A stretch of DNA of 64,000 bases from Phlebotomus papatasi (lineage: Eukaryota; Arthropoda; Insecta; Diptera; Psychodidae): positions 111,352,627 to 111,416,626 of the forward strand of contig NC_077223.1 in assembly GCF_024763615.1 (NCBI RefSeq), written 5' to 3'. Below, piece by piece: positions 1-11,040 of the stretch. Each line of letters opens with the position of its first letter. The first letter of the stretch is position 1. The translations under genes were made by a program, and so were the position numbers. A model generated the notes under the pieces. It was not told where the DNA came from, searched no databases, and was given only the letters and a program-made list of their open reading frames with translations.

Positions 1-801
1 CTTTGGAAACTTAATGGAAAATTCTCTAGTCTTTTAAAACTTTTGTTGTAAATATAAATATATGAAAAGCTTATCATGATGGAAATTTAAAATTTATAAT
101 TTCTTTCTGGAATCATAAAAGTTCTTTTATAGCTATTGAAAATGTTTAGAAAAACAATTCATATTAAACTCTTACTATTTCTGCAATATTTTATTTTAGT
201 ATTTTTCTAAATTGACCCTGGCGGCGGTATAATTAATTTTTTGACATGTTCTGGAGGTTCCAGGCAGATTTTTCCTCTGTCCGAAAAAATCTCCACTTAG
301 ATTTTTTCCAGATCAAAGTTTAATCAGGAAAGGCACCGTTTTCACACGATTTGCTAGAATAGAATTGATTATTTTTTAACTCCTATAACTCCATGAGAGA
401 GCAGTTTCCACAATCTTAAAGACTGTGAAATTTCTAATCCAACTGTATTACGGTTTCAATTGATAAAGTATCAGTAATTTCTTTATTTTTTTTAAGACTG
501 CTTACTTATATTTATAAAAGTTTATAGAATAATTCACAAAAAATAGTAAAATAAAAAAAAAACTTTTTCAAAATTTTTATGAAAAATTGTTTCAGTTGTT
601 AAATATTTCTCTTCAAACATTAAACAAAATTAAAATTAAATGCTTTAAAAATCTTTATTTGCCATAATTTCTCATCTTATTTAATTAACAAAAATTAGCA
701 CAAAACTCTCACTTAACTGGAAAATAGTCCGAATACGTTTTGGTTAATTAAAAAAAAACTAATACATAAAAGTCTGTCTTATTGTGTTTGCAAATGACTC
801 A

Positions 802-984
802 AAAAATAATGCTCTGATTTTTGTTATGTAAACATTTTTTTGTAAAAAATTTTGTTTTGTAAACATGTTTTTCACATTTCAATGAGAGTGAGTGAGATCT
901 AGATCTAGTCATATCGCTCATTCTCATAGGAAATTTTGAAAAAAAAATGTTTACAAATAAAAGTTATTGTGAGCTGGGCATAAG
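802..984. mobile_element. MITE, TTATGCCCAG-end family, copy A
   Basis: An inverted-repeat element of about 180 bp. The right end reads, on the minus strand, TTATGCCCAGCTCACAATAA and runs on into a TTTGTAAACAT motif. The left end is a degraded version of the same (TAATGCTCTG then GTAAACAT). The centre contains the near-palindromic GAGTGAGTGAGATCTAGATC, followed by CTCATTCTCATAGG. The same centre and ends recur at 59538-59686, and the left end alone at 59117-59162. No coding capacity. The superfamily is not determined. Confidence 0.6.
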
Positions 985-2033
985 TCTTTTCGCTCATTAC
1001 TAAGAAAAGTACTTTTAGGCCAGAGATATAAACACTGCATAACGTATTGTCCTTAAAAGTTGCAACTTTTGTCTCAAAGCTTCAATATAAAGTTCGACAC
1101 TGCTCAAACTAAGTATTTCTTAAGCTGTGACTCTCATCCGTTGACAAATAACGTCACGAAGTTTGTCCAGGGATCTTATGTATTTTTTTTTTATCTCCTG
1201 AGTATTTCGTCCTCTTTCCATTTGTCCTGATAAGAAGGTGGCACGCTATAAAGTTTATTGTTGTCGAGGAGCAAGGCAGAGGAATATAAAGAAACGAGGG
1301 AAGGATTGAATGTAGGAGGGACTTTTTTCAGTAAGAAACTCTTCTAATTAATTGAAAGGGGTTTTCTGGAGTGAGTATAAGATCCTCAATGGTCTCTTCT
1401 TTTGTGTTTTCGCCATTTTTGATCCCAAAATCCTCACCTACTTTACTCTACAAGACGGTTTTTACAACACCAAGACAACAAACAATGGCAAGAAAATTTC
1501 TCCTGAGGAAATTCCTATTTATACAAATTCTAAGAAAAGCACAAATCTCACTCATTCATCATAATTTCCATTTTTGAGTAAAGCTTTACGCGGTATCTCA
1601 ATAAATTAACCTTTTCGACATGTTTTGTTATCTGTATCGTATATTTGATCTGTGATTTTCATTGTTAAATTTTATTAATTCTTTATTACCAACACGATTA
1701 CTTTCTAATTTTCACACGCTTTTCCTGCTGACTCTGGTTTTAATTCACTTATAAATGATAAATATTCTGTATGCTAGAGGAAATTATTTTCATTTCCATT
1801 TGGCGCATATTTTATTGTAATAATTTATTCCATTAGATCTACTGTGAATGTCCTCCTGTTTGTGAAATTTAATTTGAATTCGTGTTACCCTAAGGTCATT
1901 TCTGTCCCATATCAACAACCGTCATGTCAGTTGAATATACAGTGAAAAATCTTTTTTTCGTGCAGATTGATGCCATCAGCAAAATCCTAATGAAATTTCA
2001 AGTAAAGAGGACTTTTACTGGCTGTGCTTCACA

Positions 2034-2036
<3 letters not shown>

Positions 2037-2095
<59 letters not shown>
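2037..2095. repeat. (TA)n microsatellite
   Basis: An almost uninterrupted TA dinucleotide run of about 58 bp, seen directly. The short frame reading Tyr-Ile repeats through it is an artefact. Confidence 0.97.
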
Positions 2096-2099
<4 letters not shown>

Positions 2100-2551
2100 T
2101 TACCAAACTTTAAAAACAAAGAATAAAAATTAAACATCTGAAAAATAAATAAAATTACTGCTGAAGAATTATTTTAAAAATGCTAATATATGATTAGAAA
2201 TAAAATATGTATTCTATATAAATTAATTTGAAAATTAAAAGAAAAAATATTTCCTATTAATTTCAGAAATCTTTCTGTAGTTTTTGAAATTTTGCAAAGT
2301 TTTTTCAACGCGCAATTTTTGAAAGTTACTGACTCGTAATAAATTTCAATCAATTTACAGGTTGCTCAAAAGATTTCCCTAAATAGCTTAGGGTATTGAA
2401 ATACAATTTAATTCCTGAAATCCTCGGACGCACTATGCGCTTTTCCCATTAGTTTTACCTCTAAAGAATTTTATTAATATAGATGGGACCAAAGTGCTTT
2501 AAGAGTAAAAAATCTAAGGTTGGCACGCTTTGCTGACTCTTTTAATTTTAG

Positions 2552-2760
2552 TGTATTGTATTGTATTGTATTGTATTGTATTTATTCTTCATCTTGATTG
2601 TGACATTTCCAACCTTCCCTGCGGCCATCACCGTCTTAGCGTCGGTAACCAACCTCAAGAACCAAAACGATGGAAAAGCTCTATCACGGGTTGTATAAGC
2701 CAAAGCAACATTATTTGTGTACAGATCTTTCATTAAATAAGAACCATTGAATAAGAATGT
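2552..2760 (-). repeat. Interspersed repeat, GACGCTAAGACGG family, copy 1, with (TGTAT)n tail
   Basis: Read on the minus strand, the segment carries TATACAACC, then GACGCTAAGACGGTGATGGCC, and ends in a pentanucleotide run (2552-2582). The same order of motifs occurs at 53960-54150 on the plus strand, ending in (AATA)n, and partly at 10890-11040 on the minus strand. A conserved body ending in a variable microsatellite is what LINE or SINE 3' ends look like. No RNA polymerase III boxes were seen, so SINE or LINE cannot be decided. Confidence 0.55.
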
Positions 2761-4228
2761 CAGGAAATGCCCACTCAATCAAGAGACAAGGCCAGGCTGT
2801 GGCAGCCGTTTTTAGTATTTTTAAATATCACTGTATAGTCTACGTTACGTGTACACCGTTTACATTAAATAAATAATGTGGTGTCAATTGTATTAATATT
2901 TCGGAAAAAATGCATTGCATTAAAATTACAATGATTGAGGAATGAAAATTGTATAGCAAGATTTTTCAGATACTCCTGAAATTTTGAATGATTGAATTTC
3001 GGGCTTTATGCAGTTGCACTACCATATACTGAATGAATTGAATGCGATAGTTCTCGTCAAAAAAAACACAAATTACAGGAATACACTTTATTACTCATTT
3101 TTCATAGAGTGAAAATGCTATTACATATACATAATACACGCATTACAGGTAGTTGAAAGTAGGTATTGCATATTGCAACTGAAAAATTTATGCAAAACAC
3201 ATTAAGGGAGTATATTAAAAATTTAAAGTCTAAATTAAAATTTCCGATTTCCACACATACTAAATTAAAATTGTGTTTTACTGAAAATTAAGGAGTTTCC
3301 CGCCGCATTTAATGACTGAGATAAACAAGTGATGATGGAAAATCCATTAAGGGTCGTATAACATCTTAATGCTCCCATTATCGCATAATCACTTCAATTG
3401 AGAGATAAACTCTCATCTGCATAAATGAATTTACATACCATCAAGTGCTATCGGTTTGCTTCCTGATTTATATGACATATCTCTGTTTGTAGATATTATT
3501 TATTTAGCCAACAAGGACAAAAAATAGCTCTTCAATAAGCCACACAAAAAATTGTTATCCTTCACAGAGGAATTTTCATTGAGCCCTCATGAGCTTCAAC
3601 TGAATTCCTGCCAAAGTATATTGAACCATTCGCGCGACTTTCATTTTCAACCATTTGTATGAAAAGTGCTCAATTCGTCTTTCAATTTCGTCAATTCGTC
3701 AGCAAATTCCTTTCTTATTCAGTGTTCACCCTTGGAAAAAGTCCCCTAAATAATATACAAATATATTATATATATAGTGAAGGCAAAATCGTTTCCACAA
3801 TATGCAATGTTTCACTATTCAAGTACCATCTGTAACGTTATAGAAAATATTTTTTTTGTCGGAAAAGCTTGCTGTAGCTTTGAGTAATATGTAGAAGAGA
3901 TTTAAGGGCTTTTGTCTATCTTATAAATTTCAAACTTTTCTGTGTTGGGGGCAAAATGTGGAAATAGGAGAGGTTATACCTGAATATTATGTTCCTATCT
4001 TTCACTGAATTAGACACTTCTGTGGGATATTAAAAATATTTCAGCGTTTTTTTGGCAAATTCACTCTTTTTATTGCACAGATTAAATCACGATTTTTTTT
4101 AAATTTAATTACAGCGCTTCTTCAGGATATTTGGCAGAAAATATATTACAGCTTTTTGGAGATTACTCATTATAAACATTCTGATAATATGATACTTAGA
4201 AAAGGTTAATTAAAAATTCTTTTTGGCA

Positions 4229-4234
4229 TTTATT
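4229..4234 (-). terminator. Possible polyadenylation signal of the SLC5 gene
   Basis: AATAAA on the minus strand about 260 bases after the stop codon of the transporter. It is only a hexamer match in AT-rich DNA, so it is weak on its own. Confidence 0.25.
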
Positions 4235-4494
4235 TTATATTGCATACGAGTCGCATATAGTGTTATTTTCGAAGAAAAAAAAAATTCTGACGTAGAAATT
4301 ATTATAATATTTTGAATAGATTGAAAAAAATTATTAAACTGGGTAATACCAATGAAATTAAAATCGTTATTGAAATGAGTCTCTTAACCTTTCGTAGTTT
4401 TTACTTAACAAAACGTGCTTAGAGAGTTTAAATATTACTGCCAAAATATGTCATTGGTTTTCGGATAAATATCATAATTTCAAGATTTAAGACT

Positions 4495-6322
4495 TTAATT
4501 ATCCTCTAACCTTGAAAGAGGATTCATTTCTTCAGGTTCAAATTTAGTAGTAGTCGTGCTAAGATACTTCCTCATGAAAGGTGCCAAAAGTCGTTTATCC
4601 TTAAGTTCATTTCCACCAGTTAGTAAACTTACAGGATATCCAACAAGAAATACTATCATGAATCCGATTAAACAATAGTACATAAAGCTTATTCGGAAAA
4701 TCCAAGGAAGATCTGCATTTTGATCAGACGTCGTAGACAGCAAAGTATTCGTAGAAATTGTGAAATTAAAATAGCATCCATCTGTTCTCATTGGAAGATG
4801 TGGATCTGGTTTTTTAGATAAACCTCCAATGACGAGTACAGCAGATCCAAAAATTGCAGAAATAGTACCAGCTATTGCTCCCTAATAAAAGAATTAAGTT
4901 TAGTTACTCGAATCTTCCTGAGAAAGTAGAATTACTTACCGTTTGATTAGCTTTCGAAACCAACATGCCCATCGTGAAGAGTCCGAGCATTGCTCCGTTC
5001 GTTAAACCGGTAACAGTAATTAGGATTACGTAAGCAGTTCCTAATTTTTCCACAACAAAAACTAAAACGATTTGAAGACATCCTAAGAGAAGGGTAAATA
5101 ATTTCAGCAAATTGCAAGACGTCTTCTGAGACATTTGAGGTAGAATGGGTTTTATGAAGTCCTCGTAGAGGCAGACGGTTGAACTATTGAGACAGGAAGA
5201 CATTGTAGATAGAGTTGAAGCAATAAGACCAGCAATAAACAGCCCCGAAAGACCTGGATAGTGTTCAGACATTTCGAAAACAAAATTACCCATAAGTTGG
5301 TCTAATTTTTGAATCATTCCGGATGAAAGTGGGTCGCATGTTTCATAATAAGCGTAGACCAGTAGAGCTGCAATTATTGAAAATGCTACGAAGAACATTT
5401 GTCCGAGGTAAAAGAGAAAAAGAATAATCCGAGCTTTGGTTAGATTTGAAACACTCAAACAGCGTTGAACGGATTGTTGATTCAAACCAAACTGCTGGGT
5501 TATGTGAAACGAATGTCCAATAACAAAAGTCCAGGTCGTAAGGCGAATTGTTGGATCAGGATTGAAACTGAAAAAGTTTTAGTTATTTTGAAATCGAAAT
5601 TTCTTTTGAACTGGAATCACTCACTTGGAATATATTAGTCTTCCCCCACGTTCTGCAGCTGCCCAAATTTCACCAAATCCCCCGACTAGTCCAAGACCCA
5701 CGCAAACGATCCCAATTGAAGATCCAAACATCAGAATTGCTTGAAAGAGATCTGCCCAAATTACAGCTCTAAATCCTCCGACAGCCGTATAGAAAATACA
5801 TATTAAACCCAAAACTATAGTAGTTAGGGCTGTAGATAGTCCTGCCGCATGGTTGATTACTAAACTCGGTATATACAGAATCACTGCTACGAGACACGAA
5901 GTTCCCACGAGATATATAAAACTCGCAAGAAGTTGGACTTTGCGTCCAAACCGTAGCTCCAAGTAACTAAAACTTGACGGCAAGCGAAGTTCGTAAAAAA
6001 CCGGAAGAAATATGAATGACGATGCGATGACCATTACAAAGTTACTAACAGCGTAAAGCCAATGAAGAGTTCCGTGTGCATAAACATCTGATGAAACAGC
6101 AATGAGGTTTATTCCGGATACGAATGTAACGAGAAGCGAAATGGCTACTGGAAATATGCCCATATTTCTGTTGCCCAGAAAATATTCCTGAGGTGTAGTT
6201 GGTTTATTTTTTGACCAAATTCCATAGTATAGTCCAACGAGGAATGAGATTATAAGCACAAGAACAAAAAGAACATAATCTATACCACTAAACACATGAA
6301 CAGAACTTTTATGAAGTGCCAT
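4495..6322 (-). CDS. SLC5-family sodium/solute symporter (monocarboxylate/multivitamin transporter-like), 3 exons, 570 aa
   Basis: Sodium-coupled symporter of the plasma membrane. Exons on the minus strand are 6322-5625, 5567-4940 and 4881-4495, with introns of 57 and 58 bp. Both donors (GTGAGT, GTAAGT) and both acceptors (TTTTTCAG, TTTATTAG) fit, and joining them keeps frame and gives 570 residues, a normal SLC5 length. The start ATG has the favourable context CAACAATGG. Family marks: PTTPQEYFLGNRNM at 41-54, GGFRAVIWADLFQ at 182-194, NPDPTIRLTTW at 235-245 (restored exactly across intron 1), and the sodium-site helix GLFIAGLIASTLSTMSSCLN at 341-360. Many hydrophobic helices are spread over the length, as expected for about 13 membrane spans. 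The sequence is closest in kind to the insect paralogues annotated as sodium-coupled monocarboxylate or sodium-dependent multivitamin transporters. The substrate cannot be told from sequence. Two broken relatives lie directly upstream. Confidence 0.9.
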
Positions 6323-6569
6323 TGTTGAATTGAAGAAAGTGACTGCTTGACTTGGCTTTATTAGTCTTACCCATGACTTCCTAAACCTCGAGTTTGCAAT
6401 AAACTTAAATGTTTATGTTCTACTTTCAGTTTCCATGTCTTTTTTCTGTGTATTTCATGACATAAAAGGTAATATTATTTAAAAAAAAATACATATGAAA
6501 ATGTTGAAACTTCCTCAAATCGCGCTATAAATGAACAATATATTTCTATTCAAATTTGAAGGTATAGGT

Positions 6570-6861
6570 AAAATTCTGAGAAAACTGGTAGAAATACAGG
6601 AAATGCAGTAACCATGATAAACATCAAAACAGCGTATTACCAGTGAAGAGTACCGTAGGCATAAATATCTCAAGTAACTCCATAAATAAATTGTTGCCAA
6701 ATAAAAATTCTCTTCAAGTGTAGTTGGGTTGGTTTTGGACTAAAACCTAAGATAGAGTCCGATGAAGAAGGAAATCACAAGAACAGGACACGGTGAAACA
6801 TAATCGATCCTTGTAAATGTTGGAAGCGTTGGAAGAATATAGTCTAAACACCATGTTTGAG
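6570..6861 (-). pseudogene. Decayed SLC5 exon-1 fragment
   Basis: The DNA aligns by eye with the first part of exon 1 of the copy at 8610-8310. It matches the stretch encoding RIDYV, the region coding the first membrane helix (CTTGTGATTTCCTTC), the WSKNKPTTPEEYF region, and the segment ending at the AACAGCGTAT motif. Reading frames are broken several times. It lies between the intact gene and the larger pseudogene, on the same strand, so it is a third tandem copy reduced to roughly the N-terminal 100 residues. Its left boundary is approximate because similarity fades. Confidence 0.75.
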
Positions 6862-7139
6862 TTAGAGAAAACGACTGAATGAATTACGTTCAATAGCAAC
6901 TTAATTGCAATTTTTACGATTGTTTAACAACTCGACATACTTTTTATCATAATTCATGTTTTTTATTACGAAATGTTTTAGAAAATACAGAAAGCATTAA
7001 AGACGTGAATGTCACGTTTTCATGACCTAATGCTTTCTAGTCATGTAGTGTCATTTAAGTACACGAGGTAAATAATAAATTAAAATAAATACAACAAAAT
7101 TTCATGTTCATTCTAAGAACAAATAATCTTTTTCATCTT

Positions 7140-8610
7140 ATGAGAGAAGATTTATTTCTTCTAAGTAATTTGCAGACATTTGTTTAATTTGTTCTTTTTT
7201 TAGAATACTGGCCAGAAGTCATTGATTGTTAAGCTTACTTCCTCCAGTCAGTAAACTTACTGGATACCCAATAAGATATACTATTGTAAAACCGATTGTA
7301 GTGTAGCTTATTCGAAAGGCCCATGGAATATATCTTAATTTAAATCAGATTCAATAGATGACAAAATTTCTATTGGACTAGTGAAGTTAAAAGTACATCC
7401 ATCTATCTTTGGAAGAATGATGTCTGGTTCTTTAGAAAACCCACCAATAACAAGAATGGCAGCAACAATGTTGAGAGACTTCCAGCAAATATTCCAGACA
7501 TAAACAGGCTGGATAGACCCGGAAAATATTCAAATATTTCGAACACAAAATTAGATAACAGTTGATACATTTTTTGAATCAAACCCGAATCACATGATTC
7601 GTTCTATGCGTAAATAACCAAAGCCATTATAATAGAATATCATATAAATAGTATTTGTCCTACATAGAACATAATCAAGACTGTCCGAGATTGATTTAGA
7701 CTGGAGACCCATAGGAAGCGCTAAATGGACGTCTGATTGAGGCCAAATTGTTGAGTAATGTGAAAGGAATGTTCAAAAATAAAAGTCCAAGTCGTAATTC
7801 GAATAGTAGGATCTGGATTAAAACTAAAAGGATGTATTCATATTTATAAGCTCCTTGAAAGTTTTTTATCTGAGGGTTCTAAAGCTAAAGTATAGCACTC
7901 ACTTGTATAATTTTAGTCTTCCACCACATTCTGCAGCTTCCCAAACTTCACTAAATCCTCCAACTAAACCAACTCCAATGTAAACGATCCCAACACAAGA
8001 TCCAACTATATTAGAAGTGTCTGGAATATGTCTGCCCAGATCACGGCTCTGAATCCACCAATCCCAGTGTAGAAAATACAGACAAACCCCAAAACTACGG
8101 CAGTTAAGGCTATTGGAACTTCTGCTGCGTGGTTAGGCACTAAGGCTGGTAAGTAGAGGTTTATTAATGAGAAAAGCGATATTTGTAGAATAAATATTAA
8201 ACTTCCTAGAAGTTGAATTTTTCGTCCAAATCGCAATTTAAGATAACTGAAACTTGAAGGTAGTCGAAGTTCATAAAAAATTGGTAATAATATATGGGAA
8301 GTGACAATAAGCATGACAAACATCGAAACAGCGTATAACCAGTGAAAGGTATACTGTAGGCATAAACATCCGAAGTTACTCCAATAATATTCATTCCTGA
8401 TATGTAAGTCACAAGGAGCGAAAGAGCTACAGGAATCACACCCATATTTCTGTTGCTAAGAAAATATTCTTCAGGTGTAGTTGGTTTGTTTTTGGACCAA
8501 AATCCATGGTAGAGGTGGTAGAGTCCGACGAAGAAGGAAATCACAAGAACAAGAGCGAAGAAAACATAATCAATCCTTGTAAATGTTCGAAGAATTATTT
8601 GTTCTAACAT
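7140..8610 (-). pseudogene. SLC5-family transporter pseudogene (tandem paralogue)
   Basis: The first frame starts at 8610 with an ATG and reads as the intact neighbour (RIDYVFFALVLVISFFVGLY, then PTTPEEYFLSNRNMG) for about 90 residues. A net 2-base insertion near 8345 then shifts frame. The next frame carries FYELRLPSSFSYLKLRFGRK and GIGGFRAVIWAD, and breaks again near 8010. Intron 1 is kept (donor GTGAGT at 7902, acceptor ending at 7824, 79 bp), so this is a DNA-level duplicate and not a retrocopy. Exon 2 resumes with FNPDPTIRITTWTF, soon meets a stop after FGLNQTSI, and has further stops. Around 7465 sequence matching SGIFAGSLST runs straight into sequence matching the exon-3 start (LVIGGF). 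Residues about 354-452 and intron 2 are therefore deleted. The exon-3 part also has stops. No function is likely. Confidence 0.88.
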
Positions 8611-9219
8611 AATTTCTTAGTTTAGAAAAAATGACTGGTAGACTTAATTTCGAATATGAACTAAACACGTAGTATACTTTTAATATTAAAGAGACAGCCC
8701 CTGTTTGCGGTATACAAATCAATTTTTTAGTTGGAGCATTCAAAAGAAATGTTAAGCAAATTAATGTTTGTTATAACTCTAAATTGCAAATGAAATTGAA
8801 AATGCCTAGACAATTTTGGTATGTCGTTAAAGTAATATAATTAGGTCTCTTTTCTTAGAAAGTTGGTAAAAAACACATAAGTCTGCTTTGTAGTCTTAAG
8901 TACGCGAAAGTTGTCGTGGTCAAATTTTCTAAGTTTTATGTAAATGACAAGTGTATAAAAAGTTTATAGTAAGATTTACATTTAATTACATATTTTAATT
9001 TCACTTGTAATATTAAATATGGTTAAATTACAAGGCATATAGTCATTATTTATTATGTCTTCCACATTAAAGCTTGTGCTTTCACTATTAATCTCAACTA
9101 CAAAAATTAATTAGATGTCTCGCAAATCATTGAATAAAGGAGTTTGAAGCTTTACTTTGTTTTTACTACTTAATCGGAACTACAATCAATTGCTGCTTTG
9201 AGCCTGTTTTAGGATCCAT

Positions 9220-9312
9220 CTTTATTCGATAAGGTTCGGTTCAATTTAAAAATAGGGGAAAAAAGCCCAATTCCAAAAGTGCCCCAATTCAAATGTTCCC
9301 CACTTCCCTCTA
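9220..9312. mobile_element. Half copy of the MITE interrupted by the LINE at 25681-29090
   Basis: Read on either strand, this matches one arm of the element at 25681-29090 over about 90 bp. It includes the internal GATAAGGT word, the ATTTAAAAATAGG junction, CCCCAATTCAAATGT, and an outer end TAGAGGG where the other copy has TAGGGAGG. Only one arm is present, so it is a truncated copy. Confidence 0.7.
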
Positions 9313-10889
9313 TTGTAATTCAGTCAATATTCTATATTGAGTACATTGGTTCTTTCTTTGATATCAACGCCAATGCATTTTGCCGCAAATCTGCTTTATA
9401 TGGGAAAGATTCCAAGCTTCCGTGCCAAAAATATACAAGAAAAAGACGCCTCTTGCACCACCCACAAAAGACAGAGGAAGGCTTGGGTGTTGGGTGGGTG
9501 GTAGAACTGACAAGAATGCAACAGTTGTTCAATATGTTGTGCCGAGAGACAAACACAGTGTGGAACAGATTAGAGCTTTTAAACCAATGAAGTGGCACGC
9601 TTTCAAAATGGCACACATTTCCGCCAATTTCCCCCACAGACGAAAATTTATTTTCATGTGATAAATTGCACCCACCAGCCGTGGCTTTCATCATGTCACT
9701 CTTTTAGAATTTTCGCAAAAATATAATATTGCATTATTCAAAAGAATTTTTCAACATTCACAAAATCTCAATCTGGGATATTTACGTCCTTTTATTGCAT
9801 ATGCCCAATGAAATTTTATTTGTGACAATAACAGAAACGCAAAAAAAAATGTTACTGAGGAAAGTTACGTGAGAAAAAATTTCATGCTCCATAAATTATG
9901 TTCTGTGACAAATACACAACCCATACGCAATGTGAAAACATAAAGCACAAAGATAATAAATTATTAATATTCTTCTATGGCGAATAACATATTGAGACTT
10001 GATGGTGGTACAGACACTCAGGGAAAACTTGAAACATAATATTAACTACTTTTGCGAGAAAACTTTGTGATCTAGTCTTTTGAAAATTCGCTAAAATTTA
10101 AGATTTAGGAATTTGCGTGATTTATAAAATTGTAATTTTTTGGGATTTTTCAGACTCCTCTTACTGCTAAAATTTTCAAGTGGTATATCGAAATGTTTTA
10201 AAAAAATTGCCTTATAAGGTCACAATGAGAACATTGCAAAACTTTTGGTTCCATCACGCAGCTATTTCGCAACTTCAATAATCTACTTTACACAGAAGTA
10301 AAATCTGAAATTTAAGAATTTTTCAGTGGGAAATAACTTACTGTGATACCGATCATTTTCGCAATTTATCTAAGGAATAATTAAGGAGGATCCTTGAAAG
10401 ATAAGAAAAATCTGTTTTTGATTAGCTTCATTGTTGAGATGCTCGAATATGCCGTGGTTTGGAAATGGAAAATTTTATACGCCGAAAGAACAGGGGGTGA
10501 TATTAGCTCTGAAAAATGCGACTGATTTTAATGTAAATTTTTCCCAGTTTTCGTACACATTTCACGAGATATCTCCAAAACTACGTAGGTTGCCAATTTG
10601 GGGTTTTCGGTTGCCAATTCAATATTAAGTTGGCTTTTATTTTGCATTTATATTTTTTGCTAATTCATTCTACAATGACAGAAAACAGCTAATAAACCCA
10701 AAAGTTTTTTCGGCTCGCTAGAAACATATGGGAAACACAGGAAATGTCATGCCCCCGCCGAAAGAGATAAAACTACCCTGGTTATGTCAGTGGAAGTTTT
10801 TTTTAAATTTCAAAATGGAAGTATAGAATGAAAATCGATCAATCTCTGTTGATATATTCCCTTAAGACTCATTTAAACGATTTTTTTTT

Positions 10890-11040
10890 AACTTAGGCCC
10901 CATGCAACCGTTGCCGTCTTAGCGTCACGTCTCACGACTCAACTCTACAACAAAGGTTATAGATTTTATAAACCCAGTATCAACTTTGTAAGGTTACTAG
11001 TGAAGAGATCGGGTTATATGCTTAGTTAAAGGAAATTTAG
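10890..11040 (-). repeat. Interspersed repeat, GACGCTAAGACGG family, copy 2
   Basis: The minus strand carries GACGCTAAGACGGCAACGG preceded by a diverged version of the upstream part seen at 2552-2760 and 53960-54150. The microsatellite tail is not clear here. This is the most diverged of the three copies. Confidence 0.4.

Larger units (their letters stand above)
1..4494. other. AT-rich left flank without a gene
   Basis: No open frame here has the composition or motifs of a real exon. Inside it I see a MITE copy (about 802-984), a TA microsatellite (2037-2095) and a repeat-family copy (2552-2760), listed separately. The rest is AT-rich sequence with many A/T runs. 2780-4490 is the 3' side of the SLC5 gene and holds nothing recognisable apart from a possible polyadenylation signal. 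Confidence 0.6.

Noticed and set aside
2037..2095. TA run as a replication origin or promoter element
   Set aside because: A plain microsatellite explains it. Similar AT-rich runs are common throughout.
6985..7037. Small inverted repeat AGAAAGCATTA around a GACGTGAATGTCACG hairpin
   Set aside because: The arms are only about 11 bp, no second copy exists and no duplication flanks it, so an element cannot be claimed.
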